A stretch of DNA of 37,454 bases from positions 1 to 37,454 of the forward strand of contig NZ_LAJX01000049.1 in the NCBI RefSeq assembly GCF_000963695.1. Reading direction: 5' to 3'. Each line of letters starts with the position of its first letter. The first letter of the stretch is position 1. The notes under the pieces were generated by a model. The model did no database searches. It had not been told where the DNA came from and worked only from the letters and a program-made list of their open reading frames with translations. Source of the DNA: Methylocucumis oryzae. Lineage in GTDB: Bacteria > Pseudomonadota > Gammaproteobacteria > Methylococcales > Methylomonadaceae. Shown here piece by piece: positions 11,679 through 21,539 of the stretch. The position numbers were made by a program, and so were the translations under genes.

Positions 11679-12491
11679 ATGCGCGGACACTTAAAAAAAA
11701 TGCACAGTCTCTTAGACTCGCCTGTTCAATATCGTTTAATTTTAGGCGATGAAACCGTTGAATTAAATACTTTAATAAACACTCCGCTAAAGCTTATTCA
11801 CACTAAACAAATACAATGCATTCATTGCAAGCGCAGCATTAAGAAAACATATAATCAAGGCTACTGCTACCCTTGTTTTATCTCTCTGGCTGAATGCGAT
11901 ATGTGCATAGTAAAACCCCATTTATGCCATTATGCTGCCGGCACATGCAGGAACGCCACATGGGGCGATGAATTTTGCAACCAACATCATATCGTTTATC
12001 TGGCTAATTCAAGCCATTTAAAAGTGGGCATTACGAGGCATTCACAGATTCCTACGCGATGGATAGATCAAGGCGCTAATCAAGCTTTACCCATCTTTAA
12101 ATCTCGCTCTCGACATATCGCGGGATTAATTGAAATAGCCATTAGCCAACATATTAGCGATAAAACCCATTGGCAAAAAATGCTAAAAAGCGACGCCGAA
12201 ACAATCGATTTAATTGCCTACCGCGAACAACTTGTTACGCTATGCCAACAAGAACTTTGCCATATCAACGAAACGCATGGCAACGATGCGTTTGAATTAT
12301 TAAGCAATGACACAATAGTTGAAATTCGCTACCCGATTGAACAATATCCCACCAAAATCAAAGCCCTTGATTTTGATAAAAGCCCTGAAATAACAGGTAC
12401 TTTACTTGGAATTAAAGGCCAATACTTATTACTAGATTCCGGCGTATTAAATATTCGCAAGTACACGGGTTACGAAATCGAGCTTAGCTAA
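11679..12491 (+). CDS. DUF2797 family protein, Cys/His-rich
   Basis: The pattern fits the uncharacterised DUF2797 family; no function is established. The 270-residue product has a cysteine-rich block around residues 46-106: CIHC, CYPC, CDMC, then CHYAAGTC and CNQHH, probably binding one or two zinc ions. Next comes HIVYLANSSHLKVGITR and, some ten residues on, RWIDQGA. That spacing resembles the start of GIY-YIG nuclease domains (vY...kvGiT...R). The C-terminal ~60 residues look like a small beta domain (PEITGTLLGIKGQYLLLDSG). It stands alone, divergent from the atp operon, and its promoter must share the 210-base gap with the atp promoters. Frame and base use look normal. Confidence 0.8.
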   Translation: MRGHLKKMHSLLDSPVQYRLILGDETVELNTLINTPLKLIHTKQIQCIHCKRSIKKTYNQGYCYPCFISLAECDMCIVKPHLCHYAAGTCRNATWGDEFCNQHHIVYLANSSHLKVGITRHSQIPTRWIDQGANQALPIFKSRSRHIAGLIEIAISQHISDKTHWQKMLKSDAETIDLIAYREQLVTLCQQELCHINETHGNDAFELLSNDTIVEIRYPIEQYPTKIKALDFDKSPEITGTLLGIKGQYLLLDSGVLNIRKYTGYEIELS

Positions 12492-12550
12492 GGCTAATCT
12501 CCAGCACAAGATAAATCCATCTCACGCAGCATTCATTCTTAAAGTCGCCT

Positions 12551-12577
12551 AAAAAATAGGGCGGAGAACCGCCCTAT
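12551..12577 (-). terminator. Intrinsic terminator after cysN
   Basis: ATAGGGCGG (12556-12564) and CCGCCCTAT (12569-12577) form a perfect 9-bp stem with a 4-base loop. On the minus strand the stem runs straight into a T-tract (12556-12551), right after the cysN stop. Confidence 0.9.
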
Positions 12578-12583
12578 CATCAC

Positions 12584-14215
12584 TCAAAAAATAATTTTTT
12601 GCTGCTTAAGCGCACTGTAAATATCGTCTATCGATTGCTGCGCAAGGTCAAAACGCAAATCTACACAGCCAGACTGACTATTGATGGCTATCACTAATAA
12701 ACCAGCCGTTTTTAACGCTTTCAATGCCGATTCTTCACCACCGCCAGCTATCACAACCACGGCATGACCATTATCAAATAACTTTCTTTCTAACTGATAA
12801 GCGACAGTATCACTATCGGCGCCTGATAGCGAAATCACTGCAGGCTTCTGACTAAATCTTGCCAAGCGGTCTTCTGCAGTAACTGGCTTTTGTAAATCAT
12901 CAACTTCAGACACACCGACAATCATGCCAGCACCGACTGTAACATTAGTCAGTCTATCAATAATAACAAACGATCCCGTGCCTTTGCTAAGTTTATAGGA
13001 ATCAAATACAGCAGGCGCACCCAAACTTAATGTGCAACTACCAATTTCATTGAGCTTTAACTCATCGGCATCATGATGCTCTAAGGTATTAACATCAATA
13101 CGATAATGAATAAATGCAACCGTACCTGACACGCTACGGGTCGCTAACTTAATGATATATTGCTTGCCTATAGTGAGAGCTTTTTCAGCCATCCAAACAA
13201 TATCAGCCTTAAAACGATCAGCAACAATCGCCGACGTTTGTTCAACACCGACAATCATATCGCCGCGACTAATATCGATTTCATCAGCCATTGTTAACGT
13301 AACCGCCATAGGTGCAAATGCCTGATCCAATTCGCCCTCATAGGTGACAATTGACTTAATCGTACTGGTTTTGCCCGATGGTAATACAGTAATGCTGTCG
13401 CCTTTTTTAAACACACCTGATGCAATCGTGCCACAGAAACCACGGAAATCTAGGTTAGGACGATTCACATATTGCACTGGAAAACGCGCATTGCTGAAAT
13501 CCCTATCGTTAACAATTGGCGTCGTATTTAATGCCTCCATTAATGGCACACCAGTAAACCAAGGCATATTAGCACTTGGATTTACGACGTTATCACCATC
13601 TAACGCGGACATAGGCAAGAAATAAACATCATGTAAATCTAACGCGTTAATAAACGCTAAGTAGTCGCTTTTAATACGATTAAAAACCTCTTCGCTGTAG
13701 CCAACCAAATCCATTTTATTGATGGCTACGATAACATGCTTAATGCCTAGCAACGAAGCGATAAAGCTATGCCGTTTAGTTTGGGTTTGTACACCGTAGC
13801 GAGCATCAATCAAAATAATCGCCAAATCACAGGTTGACGCCCCAGTCGCCATATTGCGTGTATACTGCTCATGCCCTGGTGTATCAGCAATAATAAATTT
13901 ACGCGTTGATGTGGAGAAATAACGATACGCGACATCAATGGTAATTCCTTGTTCGCGCTCAGCCTGCAAGCCATCGACTAATAATGCTAAATCAATTTTA
14001 CCCGCGCCTGTCGTGCCTGACTTGGCACTATCAACTTGTACAGCGGCTAATTGATCTTCATATATCATTTTTGAGTCATGCAATAAGCGCCCAATTAAAG
14101 TGCTTTTGCCGTCATCAACATTACCACAGGTTAAAAACCGCAGTAATTCTTTACGCTCATGTTGCGCTAAATATTCATTAATATCGGTACTGATTAATTC
14201 AGATTGATGTGACAT
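12584..14215 (-). CDS. cysN: Sulfate adenylyltransferase subunit 1 (GTPase) with vestigial APS-kinase-like tail
   Basis: GTPase subunit of ATP sulfurylase; with CysD it turns sulfate and ATP into APS in assimilation. GTPase motifs are clear: GNVDDGKST (G1), [12 protein letters not shown] (G3), NKMDLVGY (G4). The product has 543 residues against about 475 for E. coli CysN. The extra ~95 residues start at [20 protein letters not shown] and line up with the start of CysC (usually KPAVvWfTGLSGAGKST). Here the Walker A glycine/lysine residues are gone and the domain is half length, so no APS kinase activity is expected from it. No cysC or cysH lies in the window. It is downstream of cysD (35-base gap) and ends at a strong terminator. 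Confidence 0.95.
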   Translation of the reverse strand: MSHQSELISTDINEYLAQHERKELLRFLTCGNVDDGKSTLIGRLLHDSKMIYEDQLAAVQVDSAKSGTTGAGKIDLALLVDGLQAEREQGITIDVAYRYFSTSTRKFIIADTPGHEQYTRNMATGASTCDLAIILIDARYGVQTQTKRHSFIASLLGIKHVIVAINKMDLVGYSEEVFNRIKSDYLAFINALDLHDVYFLPMSALDGDNVVNPSANMPWFTGVPLMEALNTTPIVNDRDFSNARFPVQYVNRPNLDFRGFCGTIASGVFKKGDSITVLPSGKTSTIKSIVTYEGELDQAFAPMAVTLTMADEIDISRGDMIVGVEQTSAIVADRFKADIVWMAEKALTIGKQYIIKLATRSVSGTVAFIHYRIDVNTLEHHDADELKLNEIGSCTLSLGAPAVFDSYKLSKGTGSFVIIDRLTNVTVGAGMIVGVSEVDDLQKPVTAEDRLARFSQKPAVISLSGADSDTVAYQLERKLFDNGHAVVVIAGGGEESALKALKTAGLLVIAINSQSGCVDLRFDLAQQSIDDIYSALKQQKIIF

Positions 14216-14250
14216 AGTGGTGTGTGCTTCCGTAAACTGTAAAGTAAGGA

Positions 14251-15159
14251 TTAAAAATAACCTTCGCGTTTTTTCTGTTCCATAGAACCGGCTTGATCAT
14301 GGTCAATCAATCGGCCTTGACGCTCAGACGTCGTCGTCAATAACATTTCCTGGATAATTTCAGGCAATGTTGTCGCTGTTGACTCGACAGCACCGGTTAA
14401 TGGGTAACACCCTAAAGTACGGAAACGCACCATTTTCATCTCGATTTTATCGTCTGGCCCAATAGGCATACGGTCATCATCGACCATAATCAACATACCA
14501 TCTTTTTCGACGACAGGCCGCTCTTTAGCAAAATACAAAGGCACAATTGGAATTTTCTCTAAATGGATATATTGCCAAATATCTAATTCAGTCCAATTGG
14601 ATAACGGAAACACCCGTATACTCTCACCTTTATCAATTTTTCCGTTATAAATATTCCATAATTCTGGACGTTGATTTTTAGGATCCCAGCGATGATTTTT
14701 ATCTCTAAACGAGTAAACGCGCTCTTTTGCGCGTGATTTTTCTTCATCTCTACGTGCGCCACCAAAAGCCGCATCAAATTGATATTTGTTCAAGGCTTGC
14801 TTAAGTGAATCAGTCTTCATCACATCGGTATGTTTTTTGCTGCCATGCGTAAAAGGACCAATTCCTTGCTCAACACCTTCTTGATTAATATGAACTAATA
14901 ATTCTAAGCCTAATTCATTTGCCATACGGTCGCGAAATTCAATCATTTCACGAAATTTCCAAGTGGTATCGACGTGTAGCAAAGGAAATGGCGGACGCCC
15001 TGGATAAAACGCCTTCATGGTTAAATGCAGCATAACGGCAGAATCTTTACCTATCGAATACAACATCACCGGCTTTTCAAACTCAGCCGCGACTTCTCGA
15101 ATAATATGTATACTTTCAGCTTCCAGCTGTTTTAAGTGTGTTAATTTATAGTCGGTCAT
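14251..15159 (-). CDS. cysD: Sulfate adenylyltransferase subunit 2
   Basis: Catalytic subunit of ATP sulfurylase, N-type ATP pyrophosphatase fold. The PP-loop is [16 protein letters not shown]. Other hallmarks are [18 protein letters not shown] and the C-terminal [21 protein letters not shown] chose ATG 15159 ([16 protein letters not shown]), which gives 302 residues, the E. coli length. Longer in-frame starts at 15195 and 15171 add residues not seen in the family. It lies 91 bases after mpl and is followed by cysN. Confidence 0.96.
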   Translation of the reverse strand: MTDYKLTHLKQLEAESIHIIREVAAEFEKPVMLYSIGKDSAVMLHLTMKAFYPGRPPFPLLHVDTTWKFREMIEFRDRMANELGLELLVHINQEGVEQGIGPFTHGSKKHTDVMKTDSLKQALNKYQFDAAFGGARRDEEKSRAKERVYSFRDKNHRWDPKNQRPELWNIYNGKIDKGESIRVFPLSNWTELDIWQYIHLEKIPIVPLYFAKERPVVEKDGMLIMVDDDRMPIGPDDKIEMKMVRFRTLGCYPLTGAVESTATTLPEIIQEMLLTTTSERQGRLIDHDQAGSMEQKKREGYF

Positions 15160-15250
15160 TGATAAATCCATCAGGTTTGGAATCAGTGCGCGCAATCATT
15201 GCCGCGCTAATAAAGTTTATTCTAAATCGTAGGCAGGGTTAATGCCAGCA

Positions 15251-16610
15251 CTACTGCCCCACTACTATGGTTGGTAGTTTTTGATAAATCCCGCCAAAAC
15301 CACCATTACTCATAATGACAATGTGCGCACCTTTACGCGCTTCCACTTGTAAGCGCTGTAAAATATCAGTTAGCGTCGCATACACTTCTAAGTTTGTTGC
15401 CCGCTTTTTTAATTGCGACACATCCCAATTCAAATCCGAAGGCTGAAATAAAATGGCTAAATCGGCATACTTTAGCGAATCTGCCAACGTTTCTGTATGT
15501 ATACCTAGGCGCATAGTATTCGAGCGAGGCTCAACCACAGCAATAATTTTTTCATCACCCACTTGTTGGCGCAATCCATGTAGCGTCGTCGCAATCGCGG
15601 TAGGATGATGAGCAAAGTCATCATAGATTACAGTATTATCCGTTTTGAAAATCACTTCCATGCGTCGCTTAACATTTTGAAAAGCAGATAATGCGCTAAT
15701 CGCAGCTTCGGGATTTACCCCTACACGACAAGCGGCAGCTAATGCCGATAATGCATTGCGTACATTATGATCGCCTGTTAACGCCCAGTTTACTTGACCC
15801 ATGGAGCGGCTTTGATGATAAACCATAAATTGACTGCCATCCGGTTTTAGCTTATCCGCATACCAATCAGCGGCAGAGCTTAACCCTGTCGTTTTCCGCT
15901 CCGACCAACATCCCATTGATAGCACATCAGCAATATTATCATCATCTATAGGCGCGATAATACAGCCACTGCGCGGCACTGTTCGCACCAAATGATGAAA
16001 CTGCTTTTTTATAGCCGCCAAATCAGGAAAAATATCAGCATGGTCGTATTCCAGATTATTCAAAATCGCCGTTTTAGGTCGATAGTGTACGAATTTAGAG
16101 CGTTTATCAAAAAAACGCCGAATCATACTCATCAGCCTCTATGACAAAAAAATCAGAAGCACCTAAACGCGCCGAAATACCAAAATTAAGCGGAATACCG
16201 CCAATTAAAAAGCCCGGTTCTAACCCTTGATGCTGTAAAATCCAGCTTAACATACTAGTAGTCGTGGTTTTACCATGCGTACCGGCTACCGCTAACACCT
16301 GTTTTTTGGCAAGCACATGTTCAGCCAACCATTGTGGTCCAGAGATATAAGGTAAGCCAGCATCTAACACGGCTTCGACCTCAGGATTGCCGCGCGACAG
16401 CGCATTACCAATCACCACGCAATCAGGTTTGTGCGCTATATTCTCAGCCTTATAACCCTCCATCACACGAATACCTTGTTCTGCTAACTGCGTACTCATT
16501 GGCGGATAAACATTTTGATCCGAGCCCGTAACTTGATAGCCTAGTTGCCTAGCCAGCACGGCCAAGCCACCCATAAACGTCCCACAAATACCTAAAATAT
16601 GAACTTGCAC
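15251..16610 (-). CDS. mpl: UDP-N-acetylmuramate:tripeptide ligase (murein recycling), one frameshift
   Basis: Joins recycled L-Ala-gamma-D-Glu-mDAP tripeptide to UDP-MurNAc in the cytoplasm. It starts MQVHILGICGTFMGGLAVLA, has the Mur ligase ATP loop AGTHGKTTTTSML, and the family segments EADEYDSAFFDKRSKFVHY and LEPGFLIGG. The frame breaks at a run of seven A (plus strand, 16109-16115). Removing one base joins EYDSAFF to DKRSKFVHY, exactly as in E. coli, and gives 452 residues (E. coli 457). The C-terminus MSNGGFGGIYQKL is present. Confidence 0.95.
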
Positions 16611-16633
16611 GTTACAGTTCCCTTATCCAATTC

Positions 16634-17023
16634 TTAGCGCTGCCAAACAAACGGCTTCAGCAACAGCCATTGCGCACTAAAACGCATTAACAAAAACGAA
16701 GCTAGCACCGCACCACTTGTATCAGCTAACCAATCTAATACATCGGAACTGCGCCCAACGACAAACGATTGATGCCACTCATCGCTAATACCGTAAAGAC
16801 TACAAAATAAAATAACCATTATTGCCCGCCTACCTCGTGATAAATGTCTCCAACAGAGGGTGTTACGCCAAGCAATCAAAGCCAGTATAAAATATGCGGA
16901 AAAATGCTGAACCTTATCTTGATAGGGAAACCACATAGGCAACCCTAATGAAGGCTTATCCGATAGCCAGTACAATAACCCGCAATAAAATATTAACGCT
17001 AAAAAATCTAAGACTTTAATCAT
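16634..17023 (-). CDS. VanZ-like membrane protein
   Basis: Small VanZ-family protein of about 129 residues with four predicted membrane segments. The family core is visible: DKVQHFSAYFILALIAW, then YGISDEWHQSFVVGRSSDVLDWLADTSGA. VanZ is linked to teicoplanin resistance in some Gram-positive bacteria, but the role in Gram-negative cells is not known. I prefer ATG 17023; a GTG at 17029 would add two residues. The ATG lies inside CATG and overlaps the ATG of the divergent gene on the other strand. It probably heads a unit running into mpl. Confidence 0.85.
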   Translation of the reverse strand: MIKVLDFLALIFYCGLLYWLSDKPSLGLPMWFPYQDKVQHFSAYFILALIAWRNTLCWRHLSRGRRAIMVILFCSLYGISDEWHQSFVVGRSSDVLDWLADTSGAVLASFLLMRFSAQWLLLKPFVWQR

Positions 17024-17825
17024 GCTCACTCTTTTTGATTACGCAGAAACGTGTCTCCATCGCGGTCATCGTGATGAACTGCTCCACTTAACACATGAGG
17101 CCAAAAGCAAACTGGATTCAGGCGAATTAACTACTTCTTCAAATACAAAGCCATTGCCTATTACTCTAGTTACCTTCCCTGCCCAACCTGTATGGGTAGC
17201 ACCGCGCTTAGTCCCCAAACGAAAACTTACTGCGAAAGGCGGTAGCGCAGCATTTTTTCATGCGATAGGCCATATTGAGTTTGTTGCGATTTACTTAGCT
17301 TGGGATATTTTGTATCGCTTTCGTGGTTTACCTAATGCATTTTACCAGGATTGGCTTCGCATTGCCGACGAAGAAGCCCAGCATTTTGAATTAATTTCCA
17401 AACATTTACAAACATTAGGCATAGATTATGGCGATTTACCAGCGCATGGCGGCTTATGGGAGTTAGCCGAACAAACTGCGGATAACTTATTAGCACGCTT
17501 AGCGCTTGTACCGCGCTGCATGGAAGCACACGGCTTAGATGTCACGCCTGGACTGATAGAAAAATTTAAACAACTAGACGATAACACCAGTATTAGTATT
17601 TTACAGAGAATATTGACTGACGAGGTAGGTCATGTTGAACGCGGCAGCTTTTGGTTTAAGTATGTATGCGAGCAGCAACAGTTAAACCCTGAAACAGAAT
17701 ACCGAAGACTTTTAAGCGACTATTATCAAGGCGGTAAGCCAAAAGGCCCTTTTAATCGAGAAATGCGTATAATTGCAGGCTTTAGCAACGCTGAACTCGA
17801 CTGGTTGGAAGCACAATCCTTATGA
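17022..17825 (+). CDS. DUF455 family ferritin-like protein
   Basis: Member of the DUF455 ferritin-like superfamily, relatives of the diiron tRNA hydroxylase MiaE; exact reaction unknown. The 267 residues form mainly helices with acidic/His metal-ligand patterns in order: HIEFVAIYLAWD (about residue 89), ADEEAQHFELISKHL, CMEAHGLDVTPG and ILTDEVGHVERG. These fit a diiron site. Its last codons overlap the next gene by 4 bases (ATGA), so it is translationally coupled to the NnrS protein. No clear ribosome site precedes ATG 17022, which suggests a leaderless or weakly initiated mRNA. Confidence 0.88.
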   Translation: MLTLFDYAETCLHRGHRDELLHLTHEAKSKLDSGELTTSSNTKPLPITLVTFPAQPVWVAPRLVPKRKLTAKGGSAAFFHAIGHIEFVAIYLAWDILYRFRGLPNAFYQDWLRIADEEAQHFELISKHLQTLGIDYGDLPAHGGLWELAEQTADNLLARLALVPRCMEAHGLDVTPGLIEKFKQLDDNTSISILQRILTDEVGHVERGSFWFKYVCEQQQLNPETEYRRLLSDYYQGGKPKGPFNREMRIIAGFSNAELDWLEAQSL

Positions 17826-18982
17826 AAGCAAACCCTATTTTTAATTACCCCTTATTCGCACTGGGCTTTCGGGCTTTTTTCACGTTAGCAGGCTTATCTG
17901 CATTATTGTTAATTATGATATGGAATGCGATGCTATCTGGAAAAATACAGCCTCATTTGTATTTTCCCAGCTATTACTGGCATGCCCATGAAATGTTGCT
18001 AGGTTATAACGCTGCTGTGATTGCAGGTTTTTTATTAACCGCTGTTAAAAATTGGACAGGAAAACCCACCTTAACGTATGACGCGTTAGCTGGTTTTTGC
18101 TTACTTTGGTTGTATGGGCGAATCTTACCGTTTTACGCCGAATTATTGCCTGATTTTTTTATCGCGTTAGTCGATTTTGCCTTCTTACCGCTCTTAACCT
18201 TCATTGTTGCTAAACCAATTATCGCGACCCGACAAAGCAGAAATTATTGGCTACTTGTTTTATTACTCGCCTTAACTTTTGCCAATGGTTTGATGCACTT
18301 GGAGTTTTTGCAAACCGGCATTAACACGGCTGCGACGGGGTTAACGTCGGCAGTGGGCTTAATCATTTTATTAATTTTAACGTTAGCCGGGCGAGTCTTC
18401 CCCTTTTTTACAGAGCGCGCTATTCCAGGCACGTTAATTATTAAACATCCAGTACTTGACGTTGTTTCAATTGCGTCAGCCAGCATAGTATTTATTTTAC
18501 AAATCTTAGAAGGTTCAGGTGCCTTATTGGCCATCACGGCTAGCCTAGCGGCGGTAAGTAATATCTTAAGACTTGTTAACTGGTATGTACCTAGAATTCG
18601 CTATGTCCCATTGTTATGGGTGTTATATCTAGGCTATTTATGGATTATCGCGGGATTTGTATTAACGGCACTGGCTGCATATCAGTTGACTACACCCGCA
18701 CTAGGTTTACACGCTTTTACCGTCGGCGGCATAGGCGTGTTGACGCTTGGCATGATGGCCAGAGTTTCGCTAGGCCATACGGGCCGAGCGTTAAAAGCCT
18801 CTAATACCATTGCCTTAGCGTTCGTACTTTTGAATATTGCCGTTGTGTTGCGCGTACTATTACCTATTGCATTCCCGGCCTGGTACAACCAGTTTTTATA
18901 CGGCTCGGTATTAGCTTGGCTAGCCGCATTTGCGCTATTCGTTTTTGTTTACATCCCCATGTTAAGCAATAAAACGCGTTGA
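17822..18982 (+). CDS. NnrS family membrane protein
   Basis: Polytopic membrane protein of 386 residues with about 12 hydrophobic segments. The family hallmark is YYWHAHEMLLGYNAAVIAGFLLTAVKNWTG near residues 52-80, with further segments PFFTERAIP and MMARVSLGHTGR. NnrS proteins are heme- and copper-containing and protect against nitrosative stress in studied bacteria; that role is inferred here. It overlaps the DUF455 gene by 4 bases and is the last gene of a two-gene unit. No nitrite or nitric oxide reductase gene is in the window. Confidence 0.9.
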   Translation: MKANPIFNYPLFALGFRAFFTLAGLSALLLIMIWNAMLSGKIQPHLYFPSYYWHAHEMLLGYNAAVIAGFLLTAVKNWTGKPTLTYDALAGFCLLWLYGRILPFYAELLPDFFIALVDFAFLPLLTFIVAKPIIATRQSRNYWLLVLLLALTFANGLMHLEFLQTGINTAATGLTSAVGLIILLILTLAGRVFPFFTERAIPGTLIIKHPVLDVVSIASASIVFILQILEGSGALLAITASLAAVSNILRLVNWYVPRIRYVPLLWVLYLGYLWIIAGFVLTALAAYQLTTPALGLHAFTVGGIGVLTLGMMARVSLGHTGRALKASNTIALAFVLLNIAVVLRVLLPIAFPAWYNQFLYGSVLAWLAAFALFVFVYIPMLSNKTR

Positions 18983-19055
18983 CAATGAGGAAGGATAACC
19001 TGTTCAACACTGAATAATTATAGCAAGCAACCAAAATAAGCCGACTAGATAAAAC

Positions 19056-19091
19056 GCTTTATAAGGCTCCCTGTTATTGGGAGCCTAAAGC
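19056..19091. terminator. Terminator between nnrS-type gene and the receiver gene
   Basis: AGGCTCCC (19064-19071) pairs perfectly with GGGAGCCT (19079-19086) around a 7-base loop, and GCTTT/AAAGC can extend the stem past a short bulge. It sits between two convergent genes and could stop both. T-runs are weak. Confidence 0.65.
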
Positions 19092-19106
19092 ATCTTGCGT
19101 TAATCG

Positions 19107-19496
19107 TTAAGCCAATTTAGCCACAACTTGCTTCAATAAATTATCAGGTTTGTAAGGTTTAATGATGTATGAGGTAATACCTGCTTGAATGGCTTCTTTT
19201 ACTTTCTCGCCCTCTGAAGAAGACGTTAGCATTATCCAGGGCGGTGCTTGTAATTTAGCGTCGCTTTTTACTTCCTTGTACAACTCCAAGCCAGTCATAC
19301 CAGGCATATTCCAATCGCAAATCACGACATTAATCTTGACTTTTCTCATTAGCGCCAATGCTTCATTGCCATCCGGGGCGTCGAATACATGAGTAAATCC
19401 AGCTTCACGCAGAATCGCTTTAGTTAGCGAACGAATTGACGAAGCGTCATCGACTATTAGGATTTTCTTCTGTAATAATTCTAGTGGTATATCCAT
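19107..19496 (-). CDS. Stand-alone CheY-like response regulator receiver
   Basis: Single receiver domain of 129 residues with no output domain. The phosphorylation site is complete: acidic pair D16/D17 in LIVDDASS, phospho-acceptor D61 in VICDWNMPGMTG, T91 in MLTSSS and K113 in IIKPY. It therefore looks able to be phosphorylated and to signal through protein contacts, as CheY does. No kinase or chemotaxis gene is nearby, so its partner is unknown. AGGA lies 5 bases before ATG 19496. Confidence 0.92.
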   Translation of the reverse strand: MDIPLELLQKKILIVDDASSIRSLTKAILREAGFTHVFDAPDGNEALALMRKVKINVVICDWNMPGMTGLELYKEVKSDAKLQAPPWIMLTSSSEGEKVKEAIQAGITSYIIKPYKPDNLLKQVVAKLA

Positions 19497-19759
19497 TGTT
19501 ATCCTACTTATGCTTTACGGACTTTATACTTAACATCATACTTAGAATCAGCTAATCAGTGCAATCCATTTTTTTTTCTACTGGGAAATGCCTAACAAAG
19601 CTGCTTTAGCCTATGATATTAATGCGTATAATTCAAATGTAAAATATTTCACGCAATATTAACAATGTTATTACAAAGTCCCCAGCAAGCATACCTGAAC
19701 CATTGTTTAGAACAGCATACCTCCCCTCACCCTAAAACAACCTGACCAAGCTTACTATC
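19497..19759. other. Intergenic region between divergent receiver and carbamoyltransferase genes
   Basis: 263 bases with no convincing gene. A TATAAT at about 19630 with a poor -35 could serve the carbamoyltransferase. A 26-codon frame from about 19663 to 19746 has no ribosome site or recognisable product. Confidence 0.4.
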
Positions 19760-21536
19760 ATGAAATACTATTTAGGGATTGCAAATACATTTCACGACAG
19801 CTCACTCGCGTTAGTCAGCCCACTAGGAGAAATTTTATTTGCCGAAGCTAATGAGCGGTATTTACAGTTTAAACGCGCGGTAAATACCAGCCCCGAACCT
19901 TTTCTACGCATAGAATCGCTACTTAAACACTATTTAGAGCCTGGTGCCGAATTATGCGTGGCTTATACCTGGAGCCAGGCTTACCAAGAAACCATTAAAC
20001 CGCTATTAAACCAACCTGATTTTCAGGATTTTCACAACTATATTCAAACTACACCTAGTCAGCAAATCCCTGAACAACTTAAAGATCAATATTATTCATC
20101 GCGTTTTTTTTATCCAATCAGCGATAGCTGCCGGGCAATTATCCGGATTAAATTTAGAATTTGGCCTTAGCCAGTTAAGCCAAGCTGAACAAATTCATAT
20201 TTCTGATATAAGAACCTATGACCATCACCTAACTCATGCGGCTAGCGCTTGTTATAGTAGCGGATTGAACACTGCCGCATGTGCCATTTTAGACGGCTAC
20301 GGTGAAGGCATGGCTTACCAAAGTTATCTATTCCAAGACAACACGTTAGCGCCAATAAGTAATAGCTTGCCTAAATACTCCGCACAATCAGCCAGCCTAG
20401 GCAATTTCTACATGCAAATTTGTAAATTATGTGGCTTCGGCTTATTTCACGGTGAAGAATGGAAAGTAATGGGATTAGCCTCATACGGCAAACTCGACCA
20501 AAAAGTATACGAATTACTCAGCCCTCTAATTTGCGTTGAAGGTTTAGATTTAGTACAACCTGATATAGCCACTAGCATTGCGATTTATCAAGAATTAGCC
20601 AACTATCGTCATCAACCAGGCCAATCCTATTTAAACGTCGCTGATTTAGCGTTTACTGCTCAACAGGTTTTTAGCGAACGCGTTTATGAATACTTAAGCG
20701 CATTACACGCTGTTACAAAACTAGATTCAGTCGTATTAGGCGGCGGTTGTCTATTAAATTCTGCCACCAACGGCAAAATCACTGAGCACACACCGTTTAA
20801 ACACGCCCATGTGTTCTGTGCGCCTGGCGATGATGGTAATTCTGTCGGCGCGGCATTACTGGCGTATTATCAAGACCATCCTAACGATAATACGACACGT
20901 GCCTTGCAAAGTCCGTATTTAGGCTCATCGGTTTCGACTAAACACCGACAAACCTTACAGCAATTCTGCCCAACCGCACAAACCGTCGAACACACTACTG
21001 TCGCTAAGCTTGCCGCTAATTTTTTAGCACAAGGAAAAATCATTGGCTGGATGCAAGGCCGTGCTGAATTTGGCCCTAGAGCGCTAGGTAACCGCTCAAT
21101 ACTCGCCGACCCTCGCTCTGAATCGGTTAAAGACAGGATTAATGCCGAAATTAAATTTAGAGAAGCTTTTCGACCATTTGCCCCTTCAATCTTGTCAGAC
21201 TATGGTCAAGATTATTTTGAAGACTACCAAGACTCGCCATATATGGAACGAACCCTGCGCTTTAAGCCATCAGTCATCACAAAAATACCAGGGGTGGTAC
21301 ATGTCGACGGCACCGGACGTCTACAAACGGTTAAACGGGAATGGAACCCATTATATTACGACTTGATTGCAGAATTTTATCGCTTAACCGGCATTCCATT
21401 AGTGCTAAATACTAGCTTTAACGTCATGGGCAAACCGATTATTCATAGCATAGAAGATGCCTTAGCAGTTTTCTATACGTCAGGCTTAGATGTATTAATT
21501 ATCGAGAATATCGTTATTGAGAAAAATAAGCCATAA
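19760..21536 (+). CDS. NodU/CmcH-type carbamoyltransferase, one frameshift
   Basis: Family enzymes transfer a carbamoyl group from carbamoyl phosphate, through carbamoyl-adenylate, to a hydroxyl of a sugar or natural product. The frame breaks in a run of eight T (20104-20111); removing one base reads on through AIAAGQLSGLNLEFGLSQ and gives 591 residues. The bridging region, lost in the separate frames, holds the metal motif DHHLTHAASACY. Further hallmarks: LDGYGEGMAYQ, VLGGGCLLNSATNGK, APGDDGNSVGAALL, GRAEFGPRALGNRSILADPR, LNTSFNVMGKPI. Substrate unknown: no biosynthetic or glycosyl genes sit beside it. It ends 3 bases from the convergent SPOR gene. Confidence 0.93.
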
Positions 21537-21539
21537 GCG

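Noticed and set aside
19663-19746. 26-codon frame before the carbamoyltransferase
   Set aside because: No ribosome site, no recognisable product and only a few codons long; not separable from chance.
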